From NCBI GenBank assembly GCA_900544295.1, contig UQUO01000010.1, positions 1 to 64,000 of the forward strand: a DNA stretch of 64,000 bases, written 5' to 3'. A program made the position numbers and the translations under genes. Source of the DNA: an uncultured Eubacteriales bacterium (GTDB lineage Bacteria; Bacillota; Clostridia; Oscillospirales; Oscillospiraceae). Position 1 is the stretch's first letter. The number at the start of each line of letters is the position of its first letter. The notes under the pieces are model-generated. The model was given only the letters and a program-made list of their open reading frames with translations, was not told the DNA's origin and searched no databases. Of this stretch, positions 55,076-62,542 are shown piece by piece.

Positions 55076-56620
55076 TCAGGAAACTATAAGTCCGGCCAGA
55101 AGCGCCGCCCGGGCGTTGCTGGGCTGGATGACGACCCCGTACTCACGCAGCCTGCGGGCCTGTTCCGCCACATTTTGAGGGTCGATGTCGGTGCCGCAGA
55201 GAGAGGCGACGAGGCAGATATGCCGGCCTTCGTCCCGCTCTATGCGGGCGACCTCCCTGAGCGCGTCCTCGATGGCGCCGACCGGGTCGGGGTGTATTGC
55301 GTAACCGTAGAGCAGGTCGAAGAGGATAACGCCGGTCTCCGGGTCGTGCGCCTCCTGTATGAGACGGTCCACAAGTATGGAGGGGTCCATGACGGGGTGC
55401 GGCCTGCCCTTGGTGAATACCTCGTCGCCCATGTCCACGAGGGAGTTCTCAACGCTGAGATACCTGTCCTCCAAAAGCTCGGCCCCGCCGAAGCTGATGT
55501 TGGAGTGCAGCCTGTGAACAAGGCCCTTGAGCAGCGTGACCGCCTCTTCGCTGTGCGTGCCGCCGCAGAAGAGGCCTCGCAGGTATTTCTGCTCCGGGGA
55601 TAGCCTGGAGCGCTCGGCGGCGGCGCTCTCCGCGAGCTCAGCGGTGGCGCGCCGCAGGTAGTCGCCGCCTGCGGGCTCCTCGCCGCGCAGCAGGCAGACG
55701 GCCATCTGCGCCGCCTCTTCGAGAGAGGCGGGGGCATAGGCCCCGGCCCTGCGTATCTCCTCCCGGTCTCCGCCCAGGAAAAACACCACGCATGGCTTGT
55801 CCTTCGGCAGCGCGGCGTAGATCTTCCGCGCCGTGTCCGGGTGCGGCGGCTTTGAGACCAGCACCAGCACCTCCGTGTCAGGGTCTGAAGCGAAATAGTC
55901 CATGGCCTGCAGGAACATTATCCCGCCGACCTTCTGGGAGAGGTCGTGCCCGCCGACGCCTATGGCCTGGGATATGCCCTCGCCCAGCTGGTGGACCAGG
56001 ACAGCCACCTCCTGCAGGCCGCTGCCCGAGGCTGCGACGATGCCTATCCGGCCGCGGCGTATCTTGCTCATGAGACCGATGGACAGGCCGTTGACCACGG
56101 CCGTCCCCGCGCCCGGACCCATCACGAACAGCCCCTTCTCGTGGGCGATGCGCTTGAGCTCCAGCTCCTCATCCTCGTCCATGTCGCTGAATATGAAGAG
56201 GTTCATATCATTTGCCAGCGCTGTGCGCGCCTCCGCCCCCGCATATTCGCCGGGCAGGGAGATGGTGCAGATGTTTGCCTCGGGGAGCGCCTTCTTGGCC
56301 GCTGCGAGGCTGCGGTATTCGAGCTCGGCGGCTGCGCTCTGCGCCGACGCCTTGCCGGAGGCGAGCTCCCGGACCTTGTCCTCGGCGGCACTCATGACCC
56401 CTTCGTCCTCGCAGTCGAGCGAGATGATGAGGTCGTTGGCCCCGGCAGCGGCGACGGCAGGGGTGGTGCCGCCGAATTCATCCACCACCGTCTTGTTCAT
56501 ATCTGTCGCCATGACCGCCACAGCCTTGCGCACCCCTGGCAGCTTCATAAGCTCTCTCGAAACGGAGAGTATCAGGATGGAGTCCATGTAGCAGTTTGGC
56601 ATCACTGTGGTCTTTATCAA
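55076..56620 (-). CDS. allF: FdrA-family acyl-CoA synthetase-like protein (AllF)
   Basis: A 514-residue FdrA protein, related to succinyl-CoA synthetase alpha and beta chains. MGPGAGTAVVNG followed by GLSIG and the glycine-rich GIVAASGSGLQEVAVLVHQLG belong to its nucleotide/CoA-binding-like domain. In E. coli it is part of the AllFGH transcarbamylase. The start is TTG at 56620 with AAAGGAAG upstream. ATG 56602 is an alternative. First gene behind sigma54 promoter P3. Confidence 0.85.
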   Translation of the reverse strand: MIKTTVMPNCYMDSILILSVSRELMKLPGVRKAVAVMATDMNKTVVDEFGGTTPAVAAAGANDLIISLDCEDEGVMSAAEDKVRELASGKASAQSAAAELEYRSLAAAKKALPEANICTISLPGEYAGAEARTALANDMNLFIFSDMDEDEELELKRIAHEKGLFVMGPGAGTAVVNGLSIGLMSKIRRGRIGIVAASGSGLQEVAVLVHQLGEGISQAIGVGGHDLSQKVGGIMFLQAMDYFASDPDTEVLVLVSKPPHPDTARKIYAALPKDKPCVVFFLGGDREEIRRAGAYAPASLEEAAQMAVCLLRGEEPAGGDYLRRATAELAESAAAERSRLSPEQKYLRGLFCGGTHSEEAVTLLKGLVHRLHSNISFGGAELLEDRYLSVENSLVDMGDEVFTKGRPHPVMDPSILVDRLIQEAHDPETGVILFDLLYGYAIHPDPVGAIEDALREVARIERDEGRHICLVASLCGTDIDPQNVAEQARRLREYGVVIQPSNARAALLAGLIVS

Positions 56621-56675
56621 AGAAAAACGCTTCCTTTCGTGTGGACTGACGCGCCTTCAAACTGCGCCGCTTTAT

Positions 56676-56717
56676 AAAAAAGCAAGACCCGTGCCAAGTT
56701 TTAACCCGGCACGGGTC
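56676..56717 (-). terminator. Terminator of the small zinc-ribbon gene, overlapping P3
   Basis: GACCCGTGCC (56686-56695) pairs perfectly with GGCACGGGTC (56708-56717). On the minus strand the stem is followed by TTGCTTTTTT. The 3' arm of the stem contains the -24 element of sigma54 promoter P3. Confidence 0.75.
56681..56696 (-). promoter_or_regulatory. Sigma54 promoter P3 (allF-allG)
   Basis: Minus strand TGGCACG-GGTC-TTGCT, a perfect match to TGGCACG-N4-TTGCW. The expected start is near 56669, about 49 bases before the allF start. Confidence 0.88.
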
Positions 56718-56782
56718 CTTATTTCACAGCAAAATATATCAGTATTTTACGAATCGCCCATTGCAGTAACAAAATTTTGCGC

Positions 56783-57067
56783 TCAGCGTTTGCCAGACAC
56801 ATACCTGTCCTTGTCGTCCAGCCTGCGCTTGCAGCCGGGGCAGACCTTGAGCTGAAACATCTTGTAAAACAGCCGCCTGCCGCAGTGCGGACAGCGGCAC
56901 CAGACCACCACTATGAGCAGCCCCGCAATAAAGAGAAGCGCCGTAAGGATCTCGGCGAGAAGATAGGACGAAGTACCCTCTTCAAGCAGGAAATGCCCCA
57001 GGAGCCCGACGGCGAGCCCAAGCAGCAAGGAGGCCATTGAGAGCACTTTAGCGGTGCCAAGTTTCAT
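56783..57067 (-). CDS. Small two-helix membrane protein with zinc ribbon
   Basis: A 94-residue protein. Two hydrophobic helices (about residues 8-28 and 36-56) are followed by a four-cysteine ribbon, CRCPHCGRRLF then VCPGCKRRLDDKD. The function is unknown. Such proteins are common in Firmicutes. ATG 57067 follows GGGGTGAGACAA, and a consensus promoter ends just upstream, so the longer upstream frame was rejected. Confidence 0.75.
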   Translation of the reverse strand: MKLGTAKVLSMASLLLGLAVGLLGHFLLEEGTSSYLLAEILTALLFIAGLLIVVVWCRCPHCGRRLFYKMFQLKVCPGCKRRLDDKDRYVSGKR

Positions 57068-57095
57068 TTGTCTCACCCCAGCAGAGTTTTGGCCC

Positions 57096-57124
57096 ATTAT
57101 AACCGCCCGTTTCCCGCCTGGCAA
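57096..57124 (-). promoter_or_regulatory. Promoter of the zinc-ribbon gene
   Basis: Minus strand TTGCCA (57124-57119), 17 bases, TATAAT (57101-57096). Start near 57089, 22 bases before the ATG. Confidence 0.8.
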
Positions 57125-57138
57125 GCACAAATTGAAAT

Positions 57139-58194
57139 TCACTCCCGCGTCAGCGGCAGAATATCGCCTGGCATAAGCTCGGCGTAGAGCGTTTCTGGGG
57201 AGTTGAGGCGGGACCATTGTTCATGGGGCAGCTCCATGCGCAGGCGCGAATAGCCCTCGCCTCCGCCGGGCGTGGAGAGCATCACCACCGTCGAAAACGC
57301 CTCCGTAACCACGCGCTCCACCCGGCAGGGAATGCGGTTCGGACCGGGCGAGTCCGCCGGGCGCAGGAAGTGGGAGCGGATGCCCGCAAACTCCAGCCCC
57401 TCCGGCAGCGGCAGGGCGACCTCCAGTTCCGCGCCCCAGTCCAGGGCCTCTATCCGCGAGCCGGACATCCGCCGAGCCCGCGTGATGTTCTTGCACCCCG
57501 AAAGCAGGCAGGCGGACAGTGTTCTCGGCGCGCTGAAAAGCTCCTCCACGCTCCGAACCTCCTGAGCGCGCCCGCTGTCGAGCACACAGACCCGTCCGCA
57601 GAGCCGGTGCACCTCGTCCCTGTCGTGCGTCACGAAGAGCACCGGCCCGGGGAAGGTGTCCAGCAGTTCCGCCAGCTCCAGCTCCACCTGCCACTTTAGG
57701 TAGCTGTCCAGCGCCGAGAAGGGCTCGTCCAGCAGCAGGGCCTCCGGCTCGCTCGCGAGGATGCGCGCCAGCGCCGTGCGCTGCTGCTGCCCGCCAGAGA
57801 GCTGCCGCGGGTACTTCCCCTCGCTGCCCTCAAGGTAAAATGCCTTTACCAGCCGGGCGACGGTCTCCTTCCGCTTCGCTCTGTCCCGCACGCCCACGGC
57901 GATGTTCTGTGCCAGGGTCATGTTGGGAAAGAGCGCGTAGTTCTGGAAGAGATAGCCCACGCGCCGCTGCTGGGGCGTGAGGTCGATGCGCTTTGCCGAG
58001 TCAAAGAGCACCCGCCCATCGAGGACTATGCGCCCCTCGTCGGGCCTTTCTATGCCCGCCACGCACTTGAGCGTCACGCTCTTGCCGCAGCCGGAGGCGC
58101 CCAGCAGGCCCATGACCGAGCCGCTGTCCGTCTCAAAGGCCGCATCCAGCCGGAAACGGCCGAAGTCCTTTTTTATGTCAACCAGCAGCGACAT
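57139..58194 (-). CDS. modC: Molybdate ABC transporter ATP-binding protein
   Basis: A 351-residue ATPase. Walker A is GASGCGKS, the signature is LSGGQQQR, Walker B is ALLLDEPFSALD, and the switch His is FVTHDRDE. The C-terminal 110 residues correspond to the TOBE/MOP-like region of ModC. It powers molybdate (or tungstate) import through ModB. The start overlaps the modB stop by one base (TGATG). Confidence 0.9.
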   Translation of the reverse strand: MSLLVDIKKDFGRFRLDAAFETDSGSVMGLLGASGCGKSVTLKCVAGIERPDEGRIVLDGRVLFDSAKRIDLTPQQRRVGYLFQNYALFPNMTLAQNIAVGVRDRAKRKETVARLVKAFYLEGSEGKYPRQLSGGQQQRTALARILASEPEALLLDEPFSALDSYLKWQVELELAELLDTFPGPVLFVTHDRDEVHRLCGRVCVLDSGRAQEVRSVEELFSAPRTLSACLLSGCKNITRARRMSGSRIEALDWGAELEVALPLPEGLEFAGIRSHFLRPADSPGPNRIPCRVERVVTEAFSTVVMLSTPGGGEGYSRLRMELPHEQWSRLNSPETLYAELMPGDILPLTRE

Positions 58195-58901
58195 CAGTCC
58201 ACCCCCTCGGAGACGGCTCCGGCCCTGCGCCGCGGCCGCCGGTCTTTCTTTTCAAGCATATTGACGGCCAGCAGCACGACAGCTGAGATAGCGAGGTTTA
58301 CGAGCACCCAGCGCATCGCGCCGGCGTCGTCGCCGGTGCGCCAGAGCTGGTATACGGTGGTGGAGATGGTGGCGGTCTTGCCGGGGGTGTAGCCGGAAAT
58401 CATGGAGGTCGCGCCGTACTCGCCCAGCGCGCGGGCAAAGGCGAGGACGGTGCCCGCTATGATGCCCTGTTTGCAGCAGGGCATACGTACGCGCCAGAAG
58501 ATCCAGGTGTTGGAGCGCCCCAGGGTCTGGCCGGCGTAGGCGAGGTTCATGTCAAAAGACTCGAAGGCCCCGCGCGCCGTGCGGTACATGAGCGGGAATG
58601 CCACGACGGCGGAGGCGAAAACAGCGGAATACCACACCATGGTGAGCCGCAGGCCGAACATTTCCAGGAACCACAGCCCGATGGTCCGCTTCGGCCCGAG
58701 CAGGCGCAGCAGGAAATAGCCCACGACGGTGGGCGGCAGCACCAGCGGCAGCGTCAGCACGACATCGAGCACGCCCTTCACGAGCCTCGGCAGCTTGGCG
58801 ACATAGTAGGCCGCGAGTATGCCGAGAAAGAAGATGATTACCGTTGAGATCGCCGCAATGCGCAGCGAGTTCCAGAGCGGATACCAGTCCAAGGAGATCA
58901 C
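58194..58901 (-). CDS. modB: Molybdate ABC transporter permease
   Basis: A 235-residue permease with six transmembrane helices. The EAA-type loop reads AFARALGEYGATSMISGYTP, typical of ModB. A GTG start at 58901 is used. Its ribosome site is weak, which fits expression after modA through a hairpin. A basic C-terminal tail is present. Confidence 0.92.
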   Translation of the reverse strand: MISLDWYPLWNSLRIAAISTVIIFFLGILAAYYVAKLPRLVKGVLDVVLTLPLVLPPTVVGYFLLRLLGPKRTIGLWFLEMFGLRLTMVWYSAVFASAVVAFPLMYRTARGAFESFDMNLAYAGQTLGRSNTWIFWRVRMPCCKQGIIAGTVLAFARALGEYGATSMISGYTPGKTATISTTVYQLWRTGDDAGAMRWVLVNLAISAVVLLAVNMLEKKDRRPRRRAGAVSEGVD

Positions 58902-58917
58902 CCCACAGCAGTAAAAA

Positions 58918-58960
58918 TGGCCGGCGCGAAGCGGAGCTGCGGCCCCGACCGCGCCGGCCA
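58918..58960 (-). other. Hairpin between modA and modB
   Basis: TGGCCGGCGCG (58918-58928) pairs perfectly with CGCGCCGGCCA (58950-58960). It lies 17 bases after the modA stop and lacks a good T-tract. It may stabilise modA mRNA and lower modBC expression. Confidence 0.55.
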
Positions 58961-58977
58961 GAGGTGGAAAAGACGAT

Positions 58978-59862
58978 TTACAGCACGGTAAAGCCCACGC
59001 CTTCGAGGACGGCTATGGCGGCCTCGTCGGTGTGGATGTAGTCGAGGAAGGCCTGGGCGGCCTCGGCGGCCTCGGCCGTGCCGCTCTTCATGACGGCGGC
59101 GGGGTAGATGACCTGGTCGCACATTTCCGGAGCAGCCTGGTCCACGACGTTCAGCTCGTAGGTGAAAGCGTCGGTGGCGTAGATGATGCCGCAGTCCACG
59201 GCGCCCTCCTTGACCTGGGTGGCGACCTCGGAGACGTTGGAGGCGTAGGTGACCTTGCCCTCGGCCTCCAGGCCCGCGATGTCTATGCCGAGATAGTCGA
59301 GTATCTGGAGGGAGTACGCGCCCACCGGCACGTCGTCGTTGCCGAGGCACAGGAGGCTGAGCTTGTCGGAGGCGAGGTCAGAGAAGCCCTCGATGCCTGC
59401 GGGGTTGTCGTCCGGCACGGCGAGGACGACCTTGTTCTCCACGAGGTCTATGCGGCTGTCGGAGACCACGAAGTCGAGCCCGTCGGTGTTGGTGCCTGTA
59501 GTGTCAGCTGCGTCGAGCTGGTTCATCTGCTTCTGTGCGGCGGAGATGAAGAGGTCGCAGACCGCACCCTCCTCGATCTGGGTCTTGAGCGTGCCGGAGG
59601 AGTCGAAGGTGAAGGTCAGCGTGACGTTGGGCGCGACCTCCTTGTAGAGCTCGGCTATCTCGGTCAGCGTGGCCTCCATGGAGGCGGCGGCGAAGACCAC
59701 GACCTCGACGGGCGGGAGCGCGGGGCTCGTGATGTCCTCTCCCGGCGTCTCCTCAGGGGCTTCAGAGGCGGGGGGCTCGGAGGTCTGCGCGCCTTCCTGC
59801 CCGCAGGCCGCGAGGGCGAAGACCAGGCAGAGGGCAAGCAGCAGGGCGAGTGCTTTTTTCAT
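58978..59862 (-). CDS. modA: Molybdate-binding lipoprotein
   Basis: A 294-residue ModA. The lipoprotein signal ends LAAC (Cys19), followed by a Ser/Pro/Glu-rich linker to about residue 50. The oxyanion-binding motifs FAAASM, TFTFDSSGTLKTQIEEGA and DLFISA are clear. GIIYATDA closes the pocket. ATG follows AAAGGAGCATTTTGAA. It imports molybdate with ModBC. Confidence 0.93.
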   Translation of the reverse strand: MKKALALLLALCLVFALAACGQEGAQTSEPPASEAPEETPGEDITSPALPPVEVVVFAAASMEATLTEIAELYKEVAPNVTLTFTFDSSGTLKTQIEEGAVCDLFISAAQKQMNQLDAADTTGTNTDGLDFVVSDSRIDLVENKVVLAVPDDNPAGIEGFSDLASDKLSLLCLGNDDVPVGAYSLQILDYLGIDIAGLEAEGKVTYASNVSEVATQVKEGAVDCGIIYATDAFTYELNVVDQAAPEMCDQVIYPAAVMKSGTAEAAEAAQAFLDYIHTDEAAIAVLEGVGFTVL

Positions 59863-59895
59863 TTCAAAATGCTCCTTTCCTGTGACCTCGTGAGG

Positions 59896-60921
59896 TCAAA
59901 TGCCCTTGCCGAAGGGGCAGATGGGATAGCGGCAGTCGCCGCAGCCGAGGCAGAGGCCGCCGTTGCCGAGAGCCTTTATCTCCGTGCGCGTGACACGCAC
60001 GCCTGCAGCGATGCGCGGGAGCATGAGGTCGAAGACCGTGGCCTTGGCGTACATGACGCAGCCGGGCAGGCCCATGACGGGTACCCCATCCTCGAAATAG
60101 CCCAGGAGGAACATGGCACCCGGCAGCACAGGCGCGCCGTAGCAGACTATCTCCGCTCCCGTGTCCCTGATGGCGCCCGGCGTCCTGTCGTCGGGGTCCA
60201 CGCTCATGCCGCCGGTGCAGAGCAGCATGTCCACGCCTTTTGCCTTGAAGTCGAGGACGGCCTTAGTTATGGCTTCCCTGTCGTCGCCGGGGAAGGCCTG
60301 CATCGTGACCTCGATGCCGTAACTTTTGAGCTTTTCCTTTATGACGGGGGTGAAGGTGTCCTGGATGAGCCCGTTTTTCACCTCGCTGCCCGTCGTGACA
60401 AGGCCGCAGGTCCTGAGCGTGAAGGGCCTCAGCGAGAGGATGGGCTTCGGCCCGGCGATCGACTCGGCCTCTCGCAGCTTTTCGTCCTCTATGACGAGGG
60501 GGATTATCCGCATCCCGGCGAGCTTCGCGCCCTTCTTCACGGCGGTGTTCGAGTGCCGCGTGGCTATCATCAGCTCGTCTCGCCCATTGAGGGCGTTTAG
60601 ACGAGTTATGTCAACCTGAAACAGTCCGTCGCAGTCAGCAATGAGCTCGATCTTGCCCTCCTTGACGGGCGTGGGGTGCATGTGCTCGCTCTGACACAGG
60701 GCGCGCAGGCGTTCGGCAGCCTCGTCCTCGTGGACCATGCCCTCGGCCTTTTCCCAGACATAGAGCTTTTCCTTGCCCATGGAGAGCAGGACGGGGATGT
60801 CCTCCTCGGTGACGACATGCCCCTTGCGGAAGCGCGCGTCCTTGGTGACGCCGACGATTATCTGGGTCATGTCGTGGCAGAGCACGTGGCCCACGGCGTC
60901 GCGCGTGTCTATAAGTTTCAT
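59896..60921 (-). CDS. Molybdopterin-binding (MoCF_biosynth) protein with C-terminal Cys cluster
   Basis: A 341-residue protein with a MoaB/Mog/MoeA-like domain from about residue 170. TTGSEVKNG and LLCTGGMSVDPDDRTP are the family motifs. The last 18 residues contain four cysteines (CLGCGDCRYPIC), unusual for the family and possibly an iron-sulfur or metal site. It leads the mod operon, so it likely acts in molybdenum cofactor assembly or sensing. SD GGAGGAATTTGCC before the ATG. Confidence 0.8.
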   Translation of the reverse strand: MKLIDTRDAVGHVLCHDMTQIIVGVTKDARFRKGHVVTEEDIPVLLSMGKEKLYVWEKAEGMVHEDEAAERLRALCQSEHMHPTPVKEGKIELIADCDGLFQVDITRLNALNGRDELMIATRHSNTAVKKGAKLAGMRIIPLVIEDEKLREAESIAGPKPILSLRPFTLRTCGLVTTGSEVKNGLIQDTFTPVIKEKLKSYGIEVTMQAFPGDDREAITKAVLDFKAKGVDMLLCTGGMSVDPDDRTPGAIRDTGAEIVCYGAPVLPGAMFLLGYFEDGVPVMGLPGCVMYAKATVFDLMLPRIAAGVRVTRTEIKALGNGGLCLGCGDCRYPICPFGKGI

Positions 60922-60965
60922 GGCAAATTCCTCCGATTACGCCCAAATTTGTCAGGACTGACTAC

Positions 60966-60994
60966 AATGTAACACAGCGGAAATGGAATTGCAA
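60966..60994 (-). promoter_or_regulatory. Promoter of the molybdate operon
   Basis: Minus strand TTGCAA (60994-60989), 17 bases, TACATT (60971-60966), start near 60959. The palindrome GTCAG-GA-CTGAC (60951-60962) covers the start point and may be an operator. It does not look like a ModE site. Confidence 0.65.
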
Positions 60995-61014
60995 TAAAAA
61001 ACAAATCGCATTTC

Positions 61015-61048
61015 AAAAAAATTCGGGCCGGTCACGGACCGGCCCGAA
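61015..61048 (-). terminator. folD terminator
   Basis: TTCGGGCCGGTC (61022-61033) pairs perfectly with 61037-61048, followed on the minus strand by seven T residues. Confidence 0.93.
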
Positions 61049-61061
61049 GCGGGGCGCACTT

Positions 61062-61907
61062 TCAGTTTTGTCTCTCGGCGGCCTCTACGGTGTGCAGGGC
61101 GAGGACGGCGGAGGTCACGCGGCCAACGCCGCCGGGGACGGGGGAGACGGCGGCGGCAGTGCCGCAGGCGGCCTCGAAATCCACGTCCCCGCGCAGGCCC
61201 TCGGGCGTGACGTTCGTGCCGACGTCCACCACCACCTGGCCGGGCGCAAAGCAGTCCGCGCCCAATAGGCCGGGCTGCCCCGCGGCAGCGACGACAATGT
61301 CGCAGCTCCGGCAGAGGCCGGGAAGATCCGGCGTGCGGGAGTGGCAGAGCGTCACCGTCGCGTCCCTGGCCGTGAGCAGCATGGCCAGGGGCTTGCCCAC
61401 GACGAGGCTGCGGCCCACAACGGCGACCCTCTTGCCGCGCGGCTCTATGCCGTAGTAGTCAAGCAGCTCCAGCACGGCCCGGGCGGTGCAGGGCGCGAAG
61501 CCCGCGCGCTCCCCTGTAAAGACCGAGGCCAGGGAAGCGGGGGAGACCCCATCCACGTCTTTTGACGCGGCAAGTTCCCGGCAGGCGGCCTGCTCGGTCT
61601 TTTTGAAGGGCATGGGCCTCAGGAGCAGCGCGCCGTGGACGCCCGCCTCGGCGTTTATGCTGCGGACTGCATGGAGTACGGCGTCCATGTGCGCGTTTTC
61701 CGGCAGTTCTATCGTGAAAGACTCCACCCCGGCGGCGGTGCAGGCCTTTTTGGCCGCACGCTCGTAGGACCGGCTCGCCTCCTGCGCGCCGACGCGCAGG
61801 ATTACCAGCGTCGGCGTGACGCCGCGCTCGCGCAGCGCGCGCGTCCTGACGCTGAGGCCGGCGAGCATGGCCTCAGCCGCCGGCGCCCCGCTCAAGATCT
61901 GCGCCAT
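61062..61907 (-). CDS. folD: Methylenetetrahydrofolate dehydrogenase/cyclohydrolase
   Basis: A 281-residue FolD. SYERAAKKACTAAGV holds the catalytic Lys region (usual Y-x3-K), LLLRPMP fits the folate site, DVDGVSP and VGRSLVVGKPLAMLL form the NADP site, and PVPGGVGRVT is the C-terminal signature. It interconverts methylene-, methenyl- and formyl-tetrahydrofolate. ATG 61907 overlaps the fchA stop by one base. The longer upstream frame lies within fchA. Confidence 0.95.
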   Translation of the reverse strand: MAQILSGAPAAEAMLAGLSVRTRALRERGVTPTLVILRVGAQEASRSYERAAKKACTAAGVESFTIELPENAHMDAVLHAVRSINAEAGVHGALLLRPMPFKKTEQAACRELAASKDVDGVSPASLASVFTGERAGFAPCTARAVLELLDYYGIEPRGKRVAVVGRSLVVGKPLAMLLTARDATVTLCHSRTPDLPGLCRSCDIVVAAAGQPGLLGADCFAPGQVVVDVGTNVTPEGLRGDVDFEAACGTAAAVSPVPGGVGRVTSAVLALHTVEAAERQN

Positions 61908-62527
61908 CAGCCTATCCTCGCTTCCACTGCGGCGAGTCCCGCGTCGATGATGGGGCCGTACTGCTCGAAAACCAGCTCGCACTCGCGCCGGAGGGTCATG
62001 GCAAAGACCTCGTCCTCCATGCCAGCGGCATTTATGAGGATGTTGAGCCGCGCGGCGCGCATTGCCGCCCGGCAGAGTTCGAGGCCGACGCCCACGTCGG
62101 AAATGGCGCCCTTCGCGCCCTTGTCCGCGAGAGAGCGGAGCACTTCCGCCGTCTGTGCGGCGGTGTAGAGCACCTCAGTGGGGATGAAGCAGGCCACGCG
62201 CAGGGCGGAGTCCATGTGCGCGGCGCGCTCGGGGTCGTCCTTGGGCAGGGAGAGGTATTTTTGCAGCGGCTGGAAGGCCTTTGCGTCCTCGTCCACGAGG
62301 CGGAGCATGTATTTGCGCGTCAGCTCCAGCTTTTCGAGCGCCGCGGCGATGTCGGCCTCGTACTCGGCGTATTTCTTCTTTCCGGAGGTGAGGTTGCAGA
62401 CCATCGCGCCAAGCGCGGCGGCGAGCGCCCCGGCGAGGCCCGCGGCTCCGCCTCCTCCCGGCACGGCCTCCTTCGAGGCGAGCGCGGCGGTAAAGGCGTC
62501 CAGGCTCATGTCAGCGAATTTTTCCAT
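61907..62527 (-). CDS. fchA: Formiminotetrahydrofolate cyclodeaminase
   Basis: A 206-residue FTCD_C-type protein. The glycine-rich AVPGGGGAAGLAGALAAAL near residue 25 and CNLTSGKKKY are diagnostic. It deaminates formimino-THF (or acts as methenyl-THF cyclohydrolase) and feeds folD directly downstream. It begins 15 bases after the acyltransferase gene, so it may share that operon. Confidence 0.92.
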   Translation of the reverse strand: MEKFADMSLDAFTAALASKEAVPGGGGAAGLAGALAAALGAMVCNLTSGKKKYAEYEADIAAALEKLELTRKYMLRLVDEDAKAFQPLQKYLSLPKDDPERAAHMDSALRVACFIPTEVLYTAAQTAEVLRSLADKGAKGAISDVGVGLELCRAAMRAARLNILINAAGMEDEVFAMTLRRECELVFEQYGPIIDAGLAAVEARIG

Positions 62528-62542
62528 GTTTCATACTCCCAA

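Noticed and set aside
60922..60995. Molybdenum-cofactor riboswitch before the mod operon
   Set aside because: The leader is only about 38 bases after the predicted start, too short for that riboswitch, and shows only a short palindrome.
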